Positions 47,609 through 55,141 of a stretch of DNA of 64,000 bases are shown here, one piece after another. The stretch lies in NCBI GenBank assembly GCA_016195805.1, contig JACPYT010000016.1, positions 248,001 to 312,000 on the forward strand. Direction: 5' to 3'. The notes beneath the pieces were generated by a model. The model worked only from the letters and a program-made list of their open reading frames with translations, was not told where the DNA came from and made no database searches. This DNA comes from Hydrogenophilales bacterium (GTDB taxonomy: Bacteria > Pseudomonadota > Gammaproteobacteria > Burkholderiales > Thiobacillaceae). The stretch's first letter is position 1. Every line of letters begins with the position of its first letter. The translations under genes were made by a program, and so were the position numbers.

Positions 47609-49507
47609 TCAGGGCAGCGTCGGACAGACAAGCTTGCCGTCCGCGCCACTGTTGGCCGCATGCGCGGAAGCAGGGGGCAATCCCGCTGGGGTCTCCAGGG
47701 CCTCGACCCGCTGCGCTTCCGTCACCAGCCGCCGGCCGAAGGGCATGCGGCGCTGGTCGATGAACAGGCTGCTGCCGTCGATGCGTTTGGCCATGCGCTT
47801 GGCTTCGGAGGCGGCGCGCGCCACCTCCTGGTACTGGTGGAAATTGCTGGGGTCGACCAGCACCGCACCGATGGAGAGCGTCACCAGCGCGTGGAAGGCC
47901 ATGACGCCGCGCCGGTCTTCGCTGCAGTAGCCGCCGGCTTCCACGTGCTCGGGATTGAACAGGGCCAGGCATTCGCGATCGAACCGCGCCAGCATGCCGT
48001 GGCAGCGAACCTCCCAGTCGAGGCTCTGGAACAGCACGACAAAATCGTCGCCGCCGATATGCCCGATGAAATCGAGCTCGGGGTTGCAGCTTTCGCGCAG
48101 GATGCGCGCCAGCAGCTGGATGATGTCGTCGCCGCGGCGGAAGCCGTAGACGTCATTGTAGGGTTTGAACTGGTCGAGATCGAAGTACGCGGTGACGAAC
48201 GTATGTTCGTTCATGAGCAGGCGCTCCATGTGTTCCTGGATCGGCACGTTGCCGGGCAGACCGGAGAGCGGGTTGGCATAGCGTGCGGCGACGATTTGCA
48301 TTTCGGTGACTTCGCGCATCAGGTCGAAACCGGATCCCAGCCCCAGGTAACGCCCTTCGTCGGTGATGATGAAGCCCTGGGTGAAGGCGGCCTTGCCTTT
48401 GTTGACGACCAGTTCCGACAGCTCGGACATGCGCGTGGCCTTGTCGACGATGAGCGGGTCGGTGTCCATCAGGTCGCGGCAGGGTTTGCGGCCATGGAGT
48501 TCGCGGCCGTAGAGGCTGATGAAGCGGTCGAGCAGGGCCGGGCGGTGGATGATGCCGACCGGTATCTCCTTGTCCACGACGGCTACGGCATGCAGTTCGG
48601 GGTGCTGCATCATCAGTTCGAGCACGTCCTCGCTGGCGGTTTTCGGGCTGACGCATGGGGCGGTTACTACCAGCCGGTCGGCCGATACCTGCAGGCCGTC
48701 GCGTGCCTGGGGCATGGGGAACACGCTGACCGTGCCGGATAGCAGGCAGGCCTCCACCTCGCGGGGTGGGATGCGGATGGGAACCGGCGAGGGACGGCCG
48801 ATCAGATAGCCTTGAGCATAACGGATGCCGAGATCCTTCAGCACCGCCAGTTCGGATGCGCTTTCCACACCTTCCGCGATCACGCATGAATGCGCACCCT
48901 CGGCCAGTTGCCGGATCGAGCGAACGAACTGGACCTTGTGGGGATCCTGGTGGATGCCGGCGATGAAGTGCTTGTCGATCTTGACGAAGGCGGGCTTCAG
49001 TTCGGACCACATGCGCAGGCTGGAAAATCCCTCTCCGAGGTCGTCCAGCGCCACCTCGACGCCCACTGCGCGCAACCCGGCGACCGCCTTGCGCAGAAAG
49101 GCATAATCCAGCGAGGTCGCATTCTCGGTGATCTCGATCACCACCTGATGGCTGGCCAGGCCGACGCCCGCCAGCGCCGCCAGCATCGCCTCGGGCGAAA
49201 AGCTGGTGTCCAGCAGGCTGCTGGGCGACAGGTTCACAAACAGCCGCCCCGGCAGTTTCAGCTTCGCAAAGGTCTTGAGTGCCATGTGCACGCATGTCCA
49301 GTCCAGGTCTGTCAGCAGACCGTTCTGCTCGGCCACGCGAAACATGGCCTGCGGTGCATGCAGGGGGCTGTTCGACGGCCCGCGCGACAGGGCCTCGTAA
49401 CCCATCACGCGCCCGTCAACCAGGTTGAGCACCGGTTGCAGCAGGGTCATCAGCCGTGCGTTGTCCAGGATGTGTACCAGATGCGGGCGCAATTCGTCGT
49501 GGCTCAT
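47609..49507 (-). CDS. cytoplasmic EAL-CBS-GGDEF protein
   Basis: Protein of 632 residues without membrane segments. The EAL domain is at the N-terminus (YEALSRG, VIEITEN, ALDDLGEGFSSL, AEGVES), apparently with its catalytic Glu. A central CBS pair (about residues 270-410) may bind nucleotides. The C-terminal GGDEF domain has IGGDDF in place of GGDEF, so cyclase activity is uncertain. It is convergent with the other cyclic-di-GMP gene and divergent from epsA, placing two turnover proteins next to cyclic-di-GMP-linked surface genes. Confidence 0.9.
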   Translation of the reverse strand: MSHDELRPHLVHILDNARLMTLLQPVLNLVDGRVMGYEALSRGPSNSPLHAPQAMFRVAEQNGLLTDLDWTCVHMALKTFAKLKLPGRLFVNLSPSSLLDTSFSPEAMLAALAGVGLASHQVVIEITENATSLDYAFLRKAVAGLRAVGVEVALDDLGEGFSSLRMWSELKPAFVKIDKHFIAGIHQDPHKVQFVRSIRQLAEGAHSCVIAEGVESASELAVLKDLGIRYAQGYLIGRPSPVPIRIPPREVEACLLSGTVSVFPMPQARDGLQVSADRLVVTAPCVSPKTASEDVLELMMQHPELHAVAVVDKEIPVGIIHRPALLDRFISLYGRELHGRKPCRDLMDTDPLIVDKATRMSELSELVVNKGKAAFTQGFIITDEGRYLGLGSGFDLMREVTEMQIVAARYANPLSGLPGNVPIQEHMERLLMNEHTFVTAYFDLDQFKPYNDVYGFRRGDDIIQLLARILRESCNPELDFIGHIGGDDFVVLFQSLDWEVRCHGMLARFDRECLALFNPEHVEAGGYCSEDRRGVMAFHALVTLSIGAVLVDPSNFHQYQEVARAASEAKRMAKRIDGSSLFIDQRRMPFGRRLVTEAQRVEALETPAGLPPASAHAANSGADGKLVCPTLP

Positions 49508-49700
49508 AGGGGACGCAGGGAAGGGGGCAGAACCCCGACGATAGGCGTGATGCGTTACGTGCGTGTGAAGCCGTGACAGCCAGGGGCTGGAATGCGCGCG
49601 GCAGAGGACCGCGCGGGGCGCCGCAAGGTTCCCGGCGTCAAAAAAACTTCATCCCCCTGTCATGGCGCGTGCTTATGCTCGGTGCGCAACAGGGGAGTCC

Positions 49701-50480
49701 ATGCACCATACCAACGAACTGACCGACGAAGAGTGCGGCCATCTGGCGCGCATCCTGCTCGCCTCGCGCCGGGTCTCGTTGCGTCACCATTTCTTCAGCT
49801 GGGTGCATGGCCCGCTGCAATCGCTCATCCCGCACGAAATCCTGCTGTGCGGGGTGGCGGACGAGAGCGGCTATCTGCTGCACCAGCGCTTCACCGCCTG
49901 TCGCTATTTCAAGGACGATCATTTTCATCGCGTCATTCACCCTGGCGATGGCCTGATCAACCAGCTGGCGCAGGAATGGCAGGCCTGCGGCGAACCGCGT
50001 CTGATTGCCGGACATCTGGACGAAGCCGGAAGCTGGCACGTGCGCCTGACCGATCTCGAACTGAAGAACGTCGCCTTCCACGGCATGGGCTGGATCAACG
50101 GCCAGATCAAGGGCTACGCCAGCTTTTCGCGAGTGCGGGTGCCGTTCGACGGTCGCCTCGCCCTCTACGTTGACATCCTGCTGCCGCACCTGCTCGCTAC
50201 CCTGGCACGCGTGCTCGCCAACGAATCGCGCAGCCGCACCCTCAGCAAGCGGCCCGCCGGCCTCATCACCGCGCGCGAAGTCGAGGTGCTGACCTGGGTG
50301 CGCGACGGCAAGACCAATGACGAAATCGCCGACATCCTCGGACTGTCCATGCTCACCGTCAAAAACCATCTGCGCAACACCATGAAGAAGCTCGTCGTCC
50401 GCACCCGCGGCCAGGCGGTCGCCAAGGCCATCGCATTGGGGCTGTTGCACGCCCATGGTGCCCGTGGCGATACGCAGTGA
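49701..50480 (+). CDS. epsA: EpsA-like LuxR-family transcriptional regulator
   Basis: Protein of 259 residues. The C-terminal LuxR/GerE helix-turn-helix is clear: LITAREVEVLTWVRDGKTND, EIADILGLSMLTVKNHLRN. The N-terminal domain (HHFFSWVHGPLQSLIPHEIL, RVIHPGDGLINQL, HGMGWINGQIKG) matches the EpsA family linked to exosortase/PEP-CTERM exopolysaccharide loci. The ATG at 49701 has GGGGAG 5 bases upstream. Family naming is from memory of the family; the HTH is seen directly. Palindromes nearby are candidate binding sites. Confidence 0.85.
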   Translation: MHHTNELTDEECGHLARILLASRRVSLRHHFFSWVHGPLQSLIPHEILLCGVADESGYLLHQRFTACRYFKDDHFHRVIHPGDGLINQLAQEWQACGEPRLIAGHLDEAGSWHVRLTDLELKNVAFHGMGWINGQIKGYASFSRVRVPFDGRLALYVDILLPHLLATLARVLANESRSRTLSKRPAGLITAREVEVLTWVRDGKTNDEIADILGLSMLTVKNHLRNTMKKLVVRTRGQAVAKAIALGLLHAHGARGDTQ

Positions 50481-50498
50481 ATATTGCCGGGCTCTTAC

Positions 50499-50516
50499 AT
50501 GAGCCGAACGGCTCAT
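50499..50516 (+). promoter_or_regulatory. palindrome ATGAGCC-N4-GGCTCAT, copy 1 (also terminator-like)
   Basis: A perfect 7-base inverted repeat lies 18 bases after epsA. Ts follow it on the plus strand, so it could terminate epsA. The same arms recur ahead of the TPS transporter gene, where no T tract follows, which suggests a protein-binding site. Confidence 0.6.
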
Positions 50517-50654
50517 TTTTCCTTTTCTTGCGTTTGCACCCGCAGCAAAAACAGGCCTCTGTTCACGACACGCAGTCGTCATCCCAAGTGTTCAGTGATT
50601 CCCCGCCAGCATGCCGTGCCGGGATGGGGAGAGGCATGGGTCGCTTGGCGAGCG

Positions 50655-50671
50655 ATATGAGCCGAAAGGAT
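50655..50671 (+). promoter_or_regulatory. palindrome copy 2, right half degenerate
   Basis: ATATGAGCC-GAAA followed by GGATTAG. The left arm matches copy 3 over 9 bases; the right arm has decayed. It lies about 250 bases before the PEP-CTERM start and 84 bases before the riboswitch-like core. Confidence 0.4.
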
Positions 50672-50754
50672 TAGTTCCCGGGGCCGTTCCACCATGTTTC
50701 GTGTAACAACCTCCTCCTAATGTGTCGTACAGCGGGAATCAGGCGTTTTTTCTC

Positions 50755-50828
50755 GTTACGCCACCCCCGTCGCGAGGCGGGTTCGGAAAGCCACGGGTCT
50801 TCAGGCGGGTCGAAGAAAGCCGGGTTGC
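50755..50828 (+). ncRNA. cyclic-di-GMP-I (GEMM) riboswitch-like leader
   Basis: Matching parts of the GEMM-I fold are in order. A hairpin CCCGTC-GCGA-GGCGGG (50766-50781) with a GNRA tetraloop comes first. Then CGGAAAGCCACGGG (canonical ACGCAAAGCCacGGG), a second hairpin TCTTC/GAAGA (50798-50816), and AGCCGGGTTGC (50818-50828). The first strand reads GCCACC rather than the canonical GCAAACC, so ligand specificity is uncertain. It ends 89 bases before a PEP-CTERM start. Downstream hairpins could be the expression platform. Confidence 0.6.
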
Positions 50829-50916
50829 ATTGCGTCGGGCGGTCCCACGACCGGACGCGCAATCTAAAGGGGGGCAGCCCCGACCAATGATTTCTCACCA
50901 TAAAGGAGCTTGTGTA

Positions 50917-51690
50917 ATGAACCGCAATCTGAAATTCGCCATGGTCGCCGCGTTGGCTGCCATGGGCATGTCCAGCCAGGCCCACGCCGTGTACGGTACC
51001 GGCAATAATGGCTATTCCTCCACCTTCGTCTATGTCTTCGAAGACCGCGGAATCAATACCGCCGGCTCCAACAGCGTCCTGTTCGATCTCGGCACCCTGA
51101 CTTCCGCCGGTGTCAGCGCCCAGTCCGTGACGCTGAACAGCACCGCCTGGAACACCTTTGTCAGTTCCGTCACGATGCCGAGCGATCTCAAGTGGGGCAT
51201 GTTCACCGCCTACGGCAATGGCGGCAAGACCAACAGCTACATCATCAACAGCTACGACGGCAGCAGCGTGCCGGCGGCCGGCAGCCTCACAGGCAACAAC
51301 CTGGCGAACATCGATTTGCATCTGAACTCCGTGCTCGGCGCCTATGGTCTCACCACCGCCTCCAACTGCACCGCGGGTTGCGGCTCCACTGCCGTGCTGA
51401 CCAATGACTTGGCCTCCGGTATTTGGGGCAACGATGCGGGCGCATCCGCCGGCGGCGCCATGACGCTCGGCTTGGGCTCGTCGATGGATCTTTACAAGCT
51501 CACCTCCACCGGCACCGGTTTTGCCGCCGCTAACGGCCCGGTCGACCTGGGTCTCACGGCTACGCTGACCAGCGGCGGCCAGCTGACGATCGCCGCCGCT
51601 GCGCCCGTGCCGGAAGCCGACAGCTACGCCATGATGCTGGCCGGCCTCGGCCTGGTGGGCTTCATGGTTCGCCGCCGCAAGAGCGTCTGA
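50917..51690 (+). CDS. PEP-CTERM sorting domain protein
   Basis: Protein of 257 residues. A signal peptide ends at AHA-VY; the mature part is rich in Gly, Ser, Thr and Asn with two cysteines (NCTAGCG). The C-terminal signal is PVPEADSYAMMLAGLGLVGF followed by MVRRRKSV. The ATG at 50917 has AAAGGAG 8 bases upstream; the frame is open to 50722 through the riboswitch-like leader. It is a likely matrix or surface protein. Confidence 0.93.
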   Translation: MNRNLKFAMVAALAAMGMSSQAHAVYGTGNNGYSSTFVYVFEDRGINTAGSNSVLFDLGTLTSAGVSAQSVTLNSTAWNTFVSSVTMPSDLKWGMFTAYGNGGKTNSYIINSYDGSSVPAAGSLTGNNLANIDLHLNSVLGAYGLTTASNCTAGCGSTAVLTNDLASGIWGNDAGASAGGAMTLGLGSSMDLYKLTSTGTGFAAANGPVDLGLTATLTSGGQLTIAAAAPVPEADSYAMMLAGLGLVGFMVRRRKSV

Positions 51691-51723
51691 GCCTCACTGC
51701 CGTATTTTTTAGCCTGATGCTGA

Positions 51724-51746
51724 CCCGTGCGGCTTTGCCGTACGGG
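51724..51746 (+). repeat. hairpin between PEP-CTERM and PstS-like genes
   Basis: CCCGTGCGGC pairs with GCCGTACGGG (one G-U) across TTT. No T tract follows, so it may stabilise mRNA ends or attenuate rather than terminate. Confidence 0.45.
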
Positions 51747-51777
51747 AGCACACCGAACCGTATGAAAAGGAACTGAC

Positions 51778-53283
51778 ATGCAACGAAAAGCCCTCTCCGT
51801 CGCCATCGCCGCCGCCCTCTCCGTGGCCGCCGGCTCCGCCTCCGCCGCCCTGACCTACACGTCTGCCGACACCGCCGTGGTGAACATCTCCGGCTCCTCG
51901 GCCACCAACACCCAGCTGAAGAGCTGGGCGGCCAACGTCCTGTGCAGCAGCGACGCGATCACCCTGACCAACGACACCAACAACTTCGCCGTGGTCTGTA
52001 CGCCCAATGCTTCCGCGATCACCCTGCCCGCCGGCAAGACCCACGTTGCCGTCATCAAGAACAGCCAGGGCGGCTCGGGCAACGGCATCGGCCCCATCGC
52101 CAACCAGACCACCGTGTCCTTCATGAACGTGTTCGGCACCCCGACCGCGGGCGTATACCCCGTCGTCAACGCCATCCCCGACATCGGCTTTTCCGATGAG
52201 GAGCCGGCCGTCCTGATCGCCGCCGGTGCCACCACCGGTAACGCCAGCAAAGTGAAGGCCAATCCGCTGAACGTGGTGACCTTCGGCGTGCCCGTCACCC
52301 TGAGCCTGCGCAATGCCCTGCAGCAAGCCCAGTTCGGCGCCGGCTGCGTCGGTTCGGAGACCGAGGCCTGCATGCCGTCCCTGAGTAAGCAGCAGCTCTC
52401 CTCGATCTTCGCCGGCACGCTGACGGACTGGACCCAGCTCGGCTTGCCTAGCCACGTCGCAGCCGACGGCACCACGGACAACAACATCTACATCGCCCGC
52501 CGTGTGTACTCCTCGGGCACCCAGACCGGATCGCGCGCGTTCTTCTTGAACGATCCTTGTGCTACTTCCTCTGGCGTGCAGGGCTTCGTGGCTGGCGACA
52601 TCTCCACAGGTGATCCTACAGCCAACCAGGCCAATTACCCTGAGACCGTCACCCAGGCCGATGCCTGTAACAACACCAGCAACTTCTACACCACCACCTG
52701 GGGCGTGCGCGTGTTCGAGGGCAGCGGTTCGGGCAACGTGGAAGCCTGCGTCAGCAACCACGAGCGCAACGGCCGCTGGGCGATCTCCATCAACTCGCTG
52801 GAGTTCCCTGCGGTCAGCAGCGACACGTTCGAGAACTTTGCCATCGGTGGCGGTGCCGACCAGCTCTCCAAGCTGAACAACAAGGACTTCCAGCGCCACA
52901 TCAGGATCGACGGCTATGCCCCCACCACCTACAACGTGGCCACGGGTCATTATGGCAACTGGGTCGAGGCTTCGCTTAACGTCTCGAGCTCGGTTCCGCT
53001 GTCGGCATCCGCCACCGCGCTGTTCAACTCGATGAAGACCGGTTTCAACAGCCCGGCCGTTCTGTCCGGCCTGAACAACGGTTTCAACACCTCGGCCCTG
53101 CTGCAGTTGTCCGATGCCACCGCCCAGGCAGGCATCCTGGCCCCGGCCAACTCGCGCACCACCGCGCCGGCCAATCCGGCCACCAAGGCTGCCACCTACG
53201 CCACGCCGGTTGCCTACTTCACCCACAACAGCAATACCTGCCAGCCGCCCCTGCAGCGCTGGAGCACCGGTACGAGCAACTAA
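51778..53283 (+). CDS. secreted PstS-like substrate-binding protein
   Basis: Protein of 501 residues with a signal peptide ending at SASA. The mature N-terminus VVNISGSSATNTQLKSW and the block LSKQQLSSIFAGTLTDWTQLG resemble the phosphate-binding PstS superfamily. It is longer than PstS, with cysteine-containing loops, and no transporter genes are nearby. That suggests an extracellular or surface role, as for secreted PstS-like proteins. AAAAGGAAC precedes the ATG. Phosphate binding is inference. Confidence 0.75.
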   Translation: MQRKALSVAIAAALSVAAGSASAALTYTSADTAVVNISGSSATNTQLKSWAANVLCSSDAITLTNDTNNFAVVCTPNASAITLPAGKTHVAVIKNSQGGSGNGIGPIANQTTVSFMNVFGTPTAGVYPVVNAIPDIGFSDEEPAVLIAAGATTGNASKVKANPLNVVTFGVPVTLSLRNALQQAQFGAGCVGSETEACMPSLSKQQLSSIFAGTLTDWTQLGLPSHVAADGTTDNNIYIARRVYSSGTQTGSRAFFLNDPCATSSGVQGFVAGDISTGDPTANQANYPETVTQADACNNTSNFYTTTWGVRVFEGSGSGNVEACVSNHERNGRWAISINSLEFPAVSSDTFENFAIGGGADQLSKLNNKDFQRHIRIDGYAPTTYNVATGHYGNWVEASLNVSSSVPLSASATALFNSMKTGFNSPAVLSGLNNGFNTSALLQLSDATAQAGILAPANSRTTAPANPATKAATYATPVAYFTHNSNTCQPPLQRWSTGTSN

Positions 53284-53316
53284 GCACGGCTTCCGCAAGG
53301 ATACGGCTTGATAAAC

Positions 53317-53339
53317 GGGGGCGGTGCAATGCCGCCCCC
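53317..53339 (+). repeat. GC hairpin upstream of terminator
   Basis: GGGGGCGG pairs with CCGCCCCC across a 7-base loop, 33 bases after the PstS-like stop and ahead of the true terminator. It probably protects the mRNA 3' end. Confidence 0.5.
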
Positions 53340-53358
53340 TGTAGTGGAAGCATGCTGA

Positions 53359-53383
53359 CCTGCCCTTTTGGGCAGGTTTTTTT
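53359..53383 (+). terminator. rho-independent terminator after PstS-like gene
   Basis: CCTGCCC-TTTT-GGGCAGG is followed by seven Ts. It separates the PstS-like gene from the TPS pair. Confidence 0.95.
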
Positions 53384-53409
53384 GATCCTGACAGGCGCTT
53401 TGCGCGGAC

Positions 53410-53431
53410 ATATGAGCCGGATGGCTCATAT
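53410..53431 (+). promoter_or_regulatory. palindrome ATGAGCC-N4-GGCTCAT, copy 3, upstream of TPS genes
   Basis: The longest copy: arms ATATGAGCC and GGCTCATAT (9 bases each) around GGAT. It sits 93 bases before the transporter ATG, a promoter-proximal place suited to a dimeric LuxR-type regulator such as the neighbouring EpsA. Confidence 0.6.
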
Positions 53432-53523
53432 CTGTTCCGCCGTATTGAAACAGCCATTCCCTAGACTTCTGTCCCTTTGGATTGCTCGCGGACATGTCCG
53501 AAATTTGCGGAGGAGCGGTGACG

Positions 53524-55125
53524 ATGAGGGCTGGCCTGAGGGTGCTGTGGGTGCTGCTGGCGTGTTGGTCCGGCATGGCCCTGGGCGCCCCGGAAACCGG
53601 CACCGCACCAAAAATGGATCTGCTCGAATTCCGGGTTGAGGGCAATACCGTATTGCCCCAGATGGCCATCGAGGAGGCGGTGTATCCGCTGCTGGGGCCG
53701 GGGAAATCCGTCGCCGATGTCGAGAAGGCGCGCGCTGCCCTTGAGCAGGCCTATCACGACGCGGGCTATCTGACGGTCTATGTCAGCGTGCCGGAGCAGA
53801 AGGTCGAGGACGGCGTGGTGCGGCTGAAGGTGACCGAAGGCGTGATCGAGCGCACCCGGGTCACGGGGGCGCAGTACACCCTGCCTTCGCGCATCCGCAG
53901 CGAGGCGCCCTCCACCGCGGAAGGGGCCGTTCCCAATTTCAACGACATGCAGCGCGAGCTGGCCGCCGTCAGCCGGGCCCCCGGCGTGCGCGTGACGCCC
54001 ACGCTGGAGCCGGGACGCCGGCCGGGCACCACGGTGCTCGACCTGAAGGTGAACGACACGCCGCCGGTGTCGGCCTGGCTGGACTACAACAATGCCCACA
54101 GCGCCAACACCTCCGACACGCGGCTGTCCGGCGGCATCAGCTACAGCAACCTGTTCCAGCGCGCCCAGACCCTGTCGCTGACGTACCAGACCGCGCCCAC
54201 CAACCCGGCCGAAGGGAGCGCCGTGTCGGCGTCCTACGTGGTGCCCCTGGCGGACTATCAGCGTTACCTGTCCATGTATGCGGTGCATTCCACCAGCGAT
54301 GTCACCAGTTCGGCGGTCAACGTGGGCGACCAGATCCTGTTCGGCAACAACGACATCGTCGGGGCGCGCTACATCCTGCCGCTGCGTCCCCGGGCCGACA
54401 TGACGCATCAGCTGACCTTGGGCCTGGATTACAAGGATTCCCGGCAAACGGTCAATGGCCTCAGCACTCCCTTGCGCTACTGGACACTGGATGCGAACTA
54501 CGGGCTGGGGCTGAACGACGCGGGCGGCAGCTGGCAGTTCGGCGCAGGCGCAGTGCTGGGCGTGCGCGGCCCGGGGACGGGCGAGGTTTCCTTCGGCCAG
54601 CGGCGCTATCTGGCGCACAACAGCTTCGCCGTCCTCAAGCTCAATGCGCAGCGGCTGCAGACGCTGCCGGCCGGCTGGTCGCTGATGGGCAGTGCGGACG
54701 CCCAGCTTGCCGACCAGGCCCTGGTCAACAACGAGCAGTTTTCCGCCGGCGGGGTGGGCAGTGTGCGCGGCTACCTGCAGTCCGAGGCGGCGGGGGACCA
54801 GGGCCTCCGTGCCAGCTTGGAGTTGCGTGCGCCGACCTGGACGCCCAGCCAGTGGACGTTGCTGAAAAGCGTGCAGCCCTATGCGTTCTACGACGTGGCC
54901 TACCTGCGCGTGAACGATGCGCTGCCGGCGGAGATCGCGTCCTACACCCTGGACTCGGTGGGGCTGGGGCTCAACCTGCGTGCCGGGCGTGCCTTCTCGC
55001 TCAGCCTGAGTCTGGCCCAGGCTCTGACGGACGGACCGAAGAACGACCTGAGCAGTTCTCCCCCCAGGCCGTTTACCCGGGCCCACGATGTGCGCGTGCA
55101 TTTCGATACGCGCCTGGATTTCTGA
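53524..55125 (+). CDS. TpsB/ShlB-FhaC-family outer-membrane transporter
   Basis: Protein of 533 residues with a Sec signal peptide ending at ALGA. It has POTRA domains (DLLEFRVEGNTVLPQMAIEE; GYLTVYVSVPEQKVEDGVV) and a 16-strand-type beta-barrel. FSAGGVGSVRGYLQSEAAGD is the conserved VRGY motif of loop L6. It exports the exoprotein encoded 17 bases downstream. GGAG lies 8 bases before the ATG; a GTG at 53518 is an alternative. Confidence 0.93.
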   Translation: MRAGLRVLWVLLACWSGMALGAPETGTAPKMDLLEFRVEGNTVLPQMAIEEAVYPLLGPGKSVADVEKARAALEQAYHDAGYLTVYVSVPEQKVEDGVVRLKVTEGVIERTRVTGAQYTLPSRIRSEAPSTAEGAVPNFNDMQRELAAVSRAPGVRVTPTLEPGRRPGTTVLDLKVNDTPPVSAWLDYNNAHSANTSDTRLSGGISYSNLFQRAQTLSLTYQTAPTNPAEGSAVSASYVVPLADYQRYLSMYAVHSTSDVTSSAVNVGDQILFGNNDIVGARYILPLRPRADMTHQLTLGLDYKDSRQTVNGLSTPLRYWTLDANYGLGLNDAGGSWQFGAGAVLGVRGPGTGEVSFGQRRYLAHNSFAVLKLNAQRLQTLPAGWSLMGSADAQLADQALVNNEQFSAGGVGSVRGYLQSEAAGDQGLRASLELRAPTWTPSQWTLLKSVQPYAFYDVAYLRVNDALPAEIASYTLDSVGLGLNLRAGRAFSLSLSLAQALTDGPKNDLSSSPPRPFTRAHDVRVHFDTRLDF

Positions 55126-55141
55126 ATCGCGAGGATGCGCC

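Larger units (their letters stand above)
50481..50916. promoter_or_regulatory. regulatory region between epsA and PEP-CTERM gene
   Basis: This holds, in order, the ATGAGCC palindrome (50499-50516), a degenerate copy (50655-50671) and the riboswitch-like leader (50755-50828). Then come a hairpin ATTGCG/CGCAAT with inner GGTC/GACC (50829-50863) and a small GGGG-CAG-CCCC stem (50871-50881) just before the ribosome-binding site AAAGGAG. The long 5' region suggests leader-based control. Confidence 0.55.

Noticed and set aside
38101-53283. An exosortase gene to match the PEP-CTERM proteins
   Set aside because: None of the genes in the window encodes a multi-pass protein with exosortase signatures; it must lie elsewhere.
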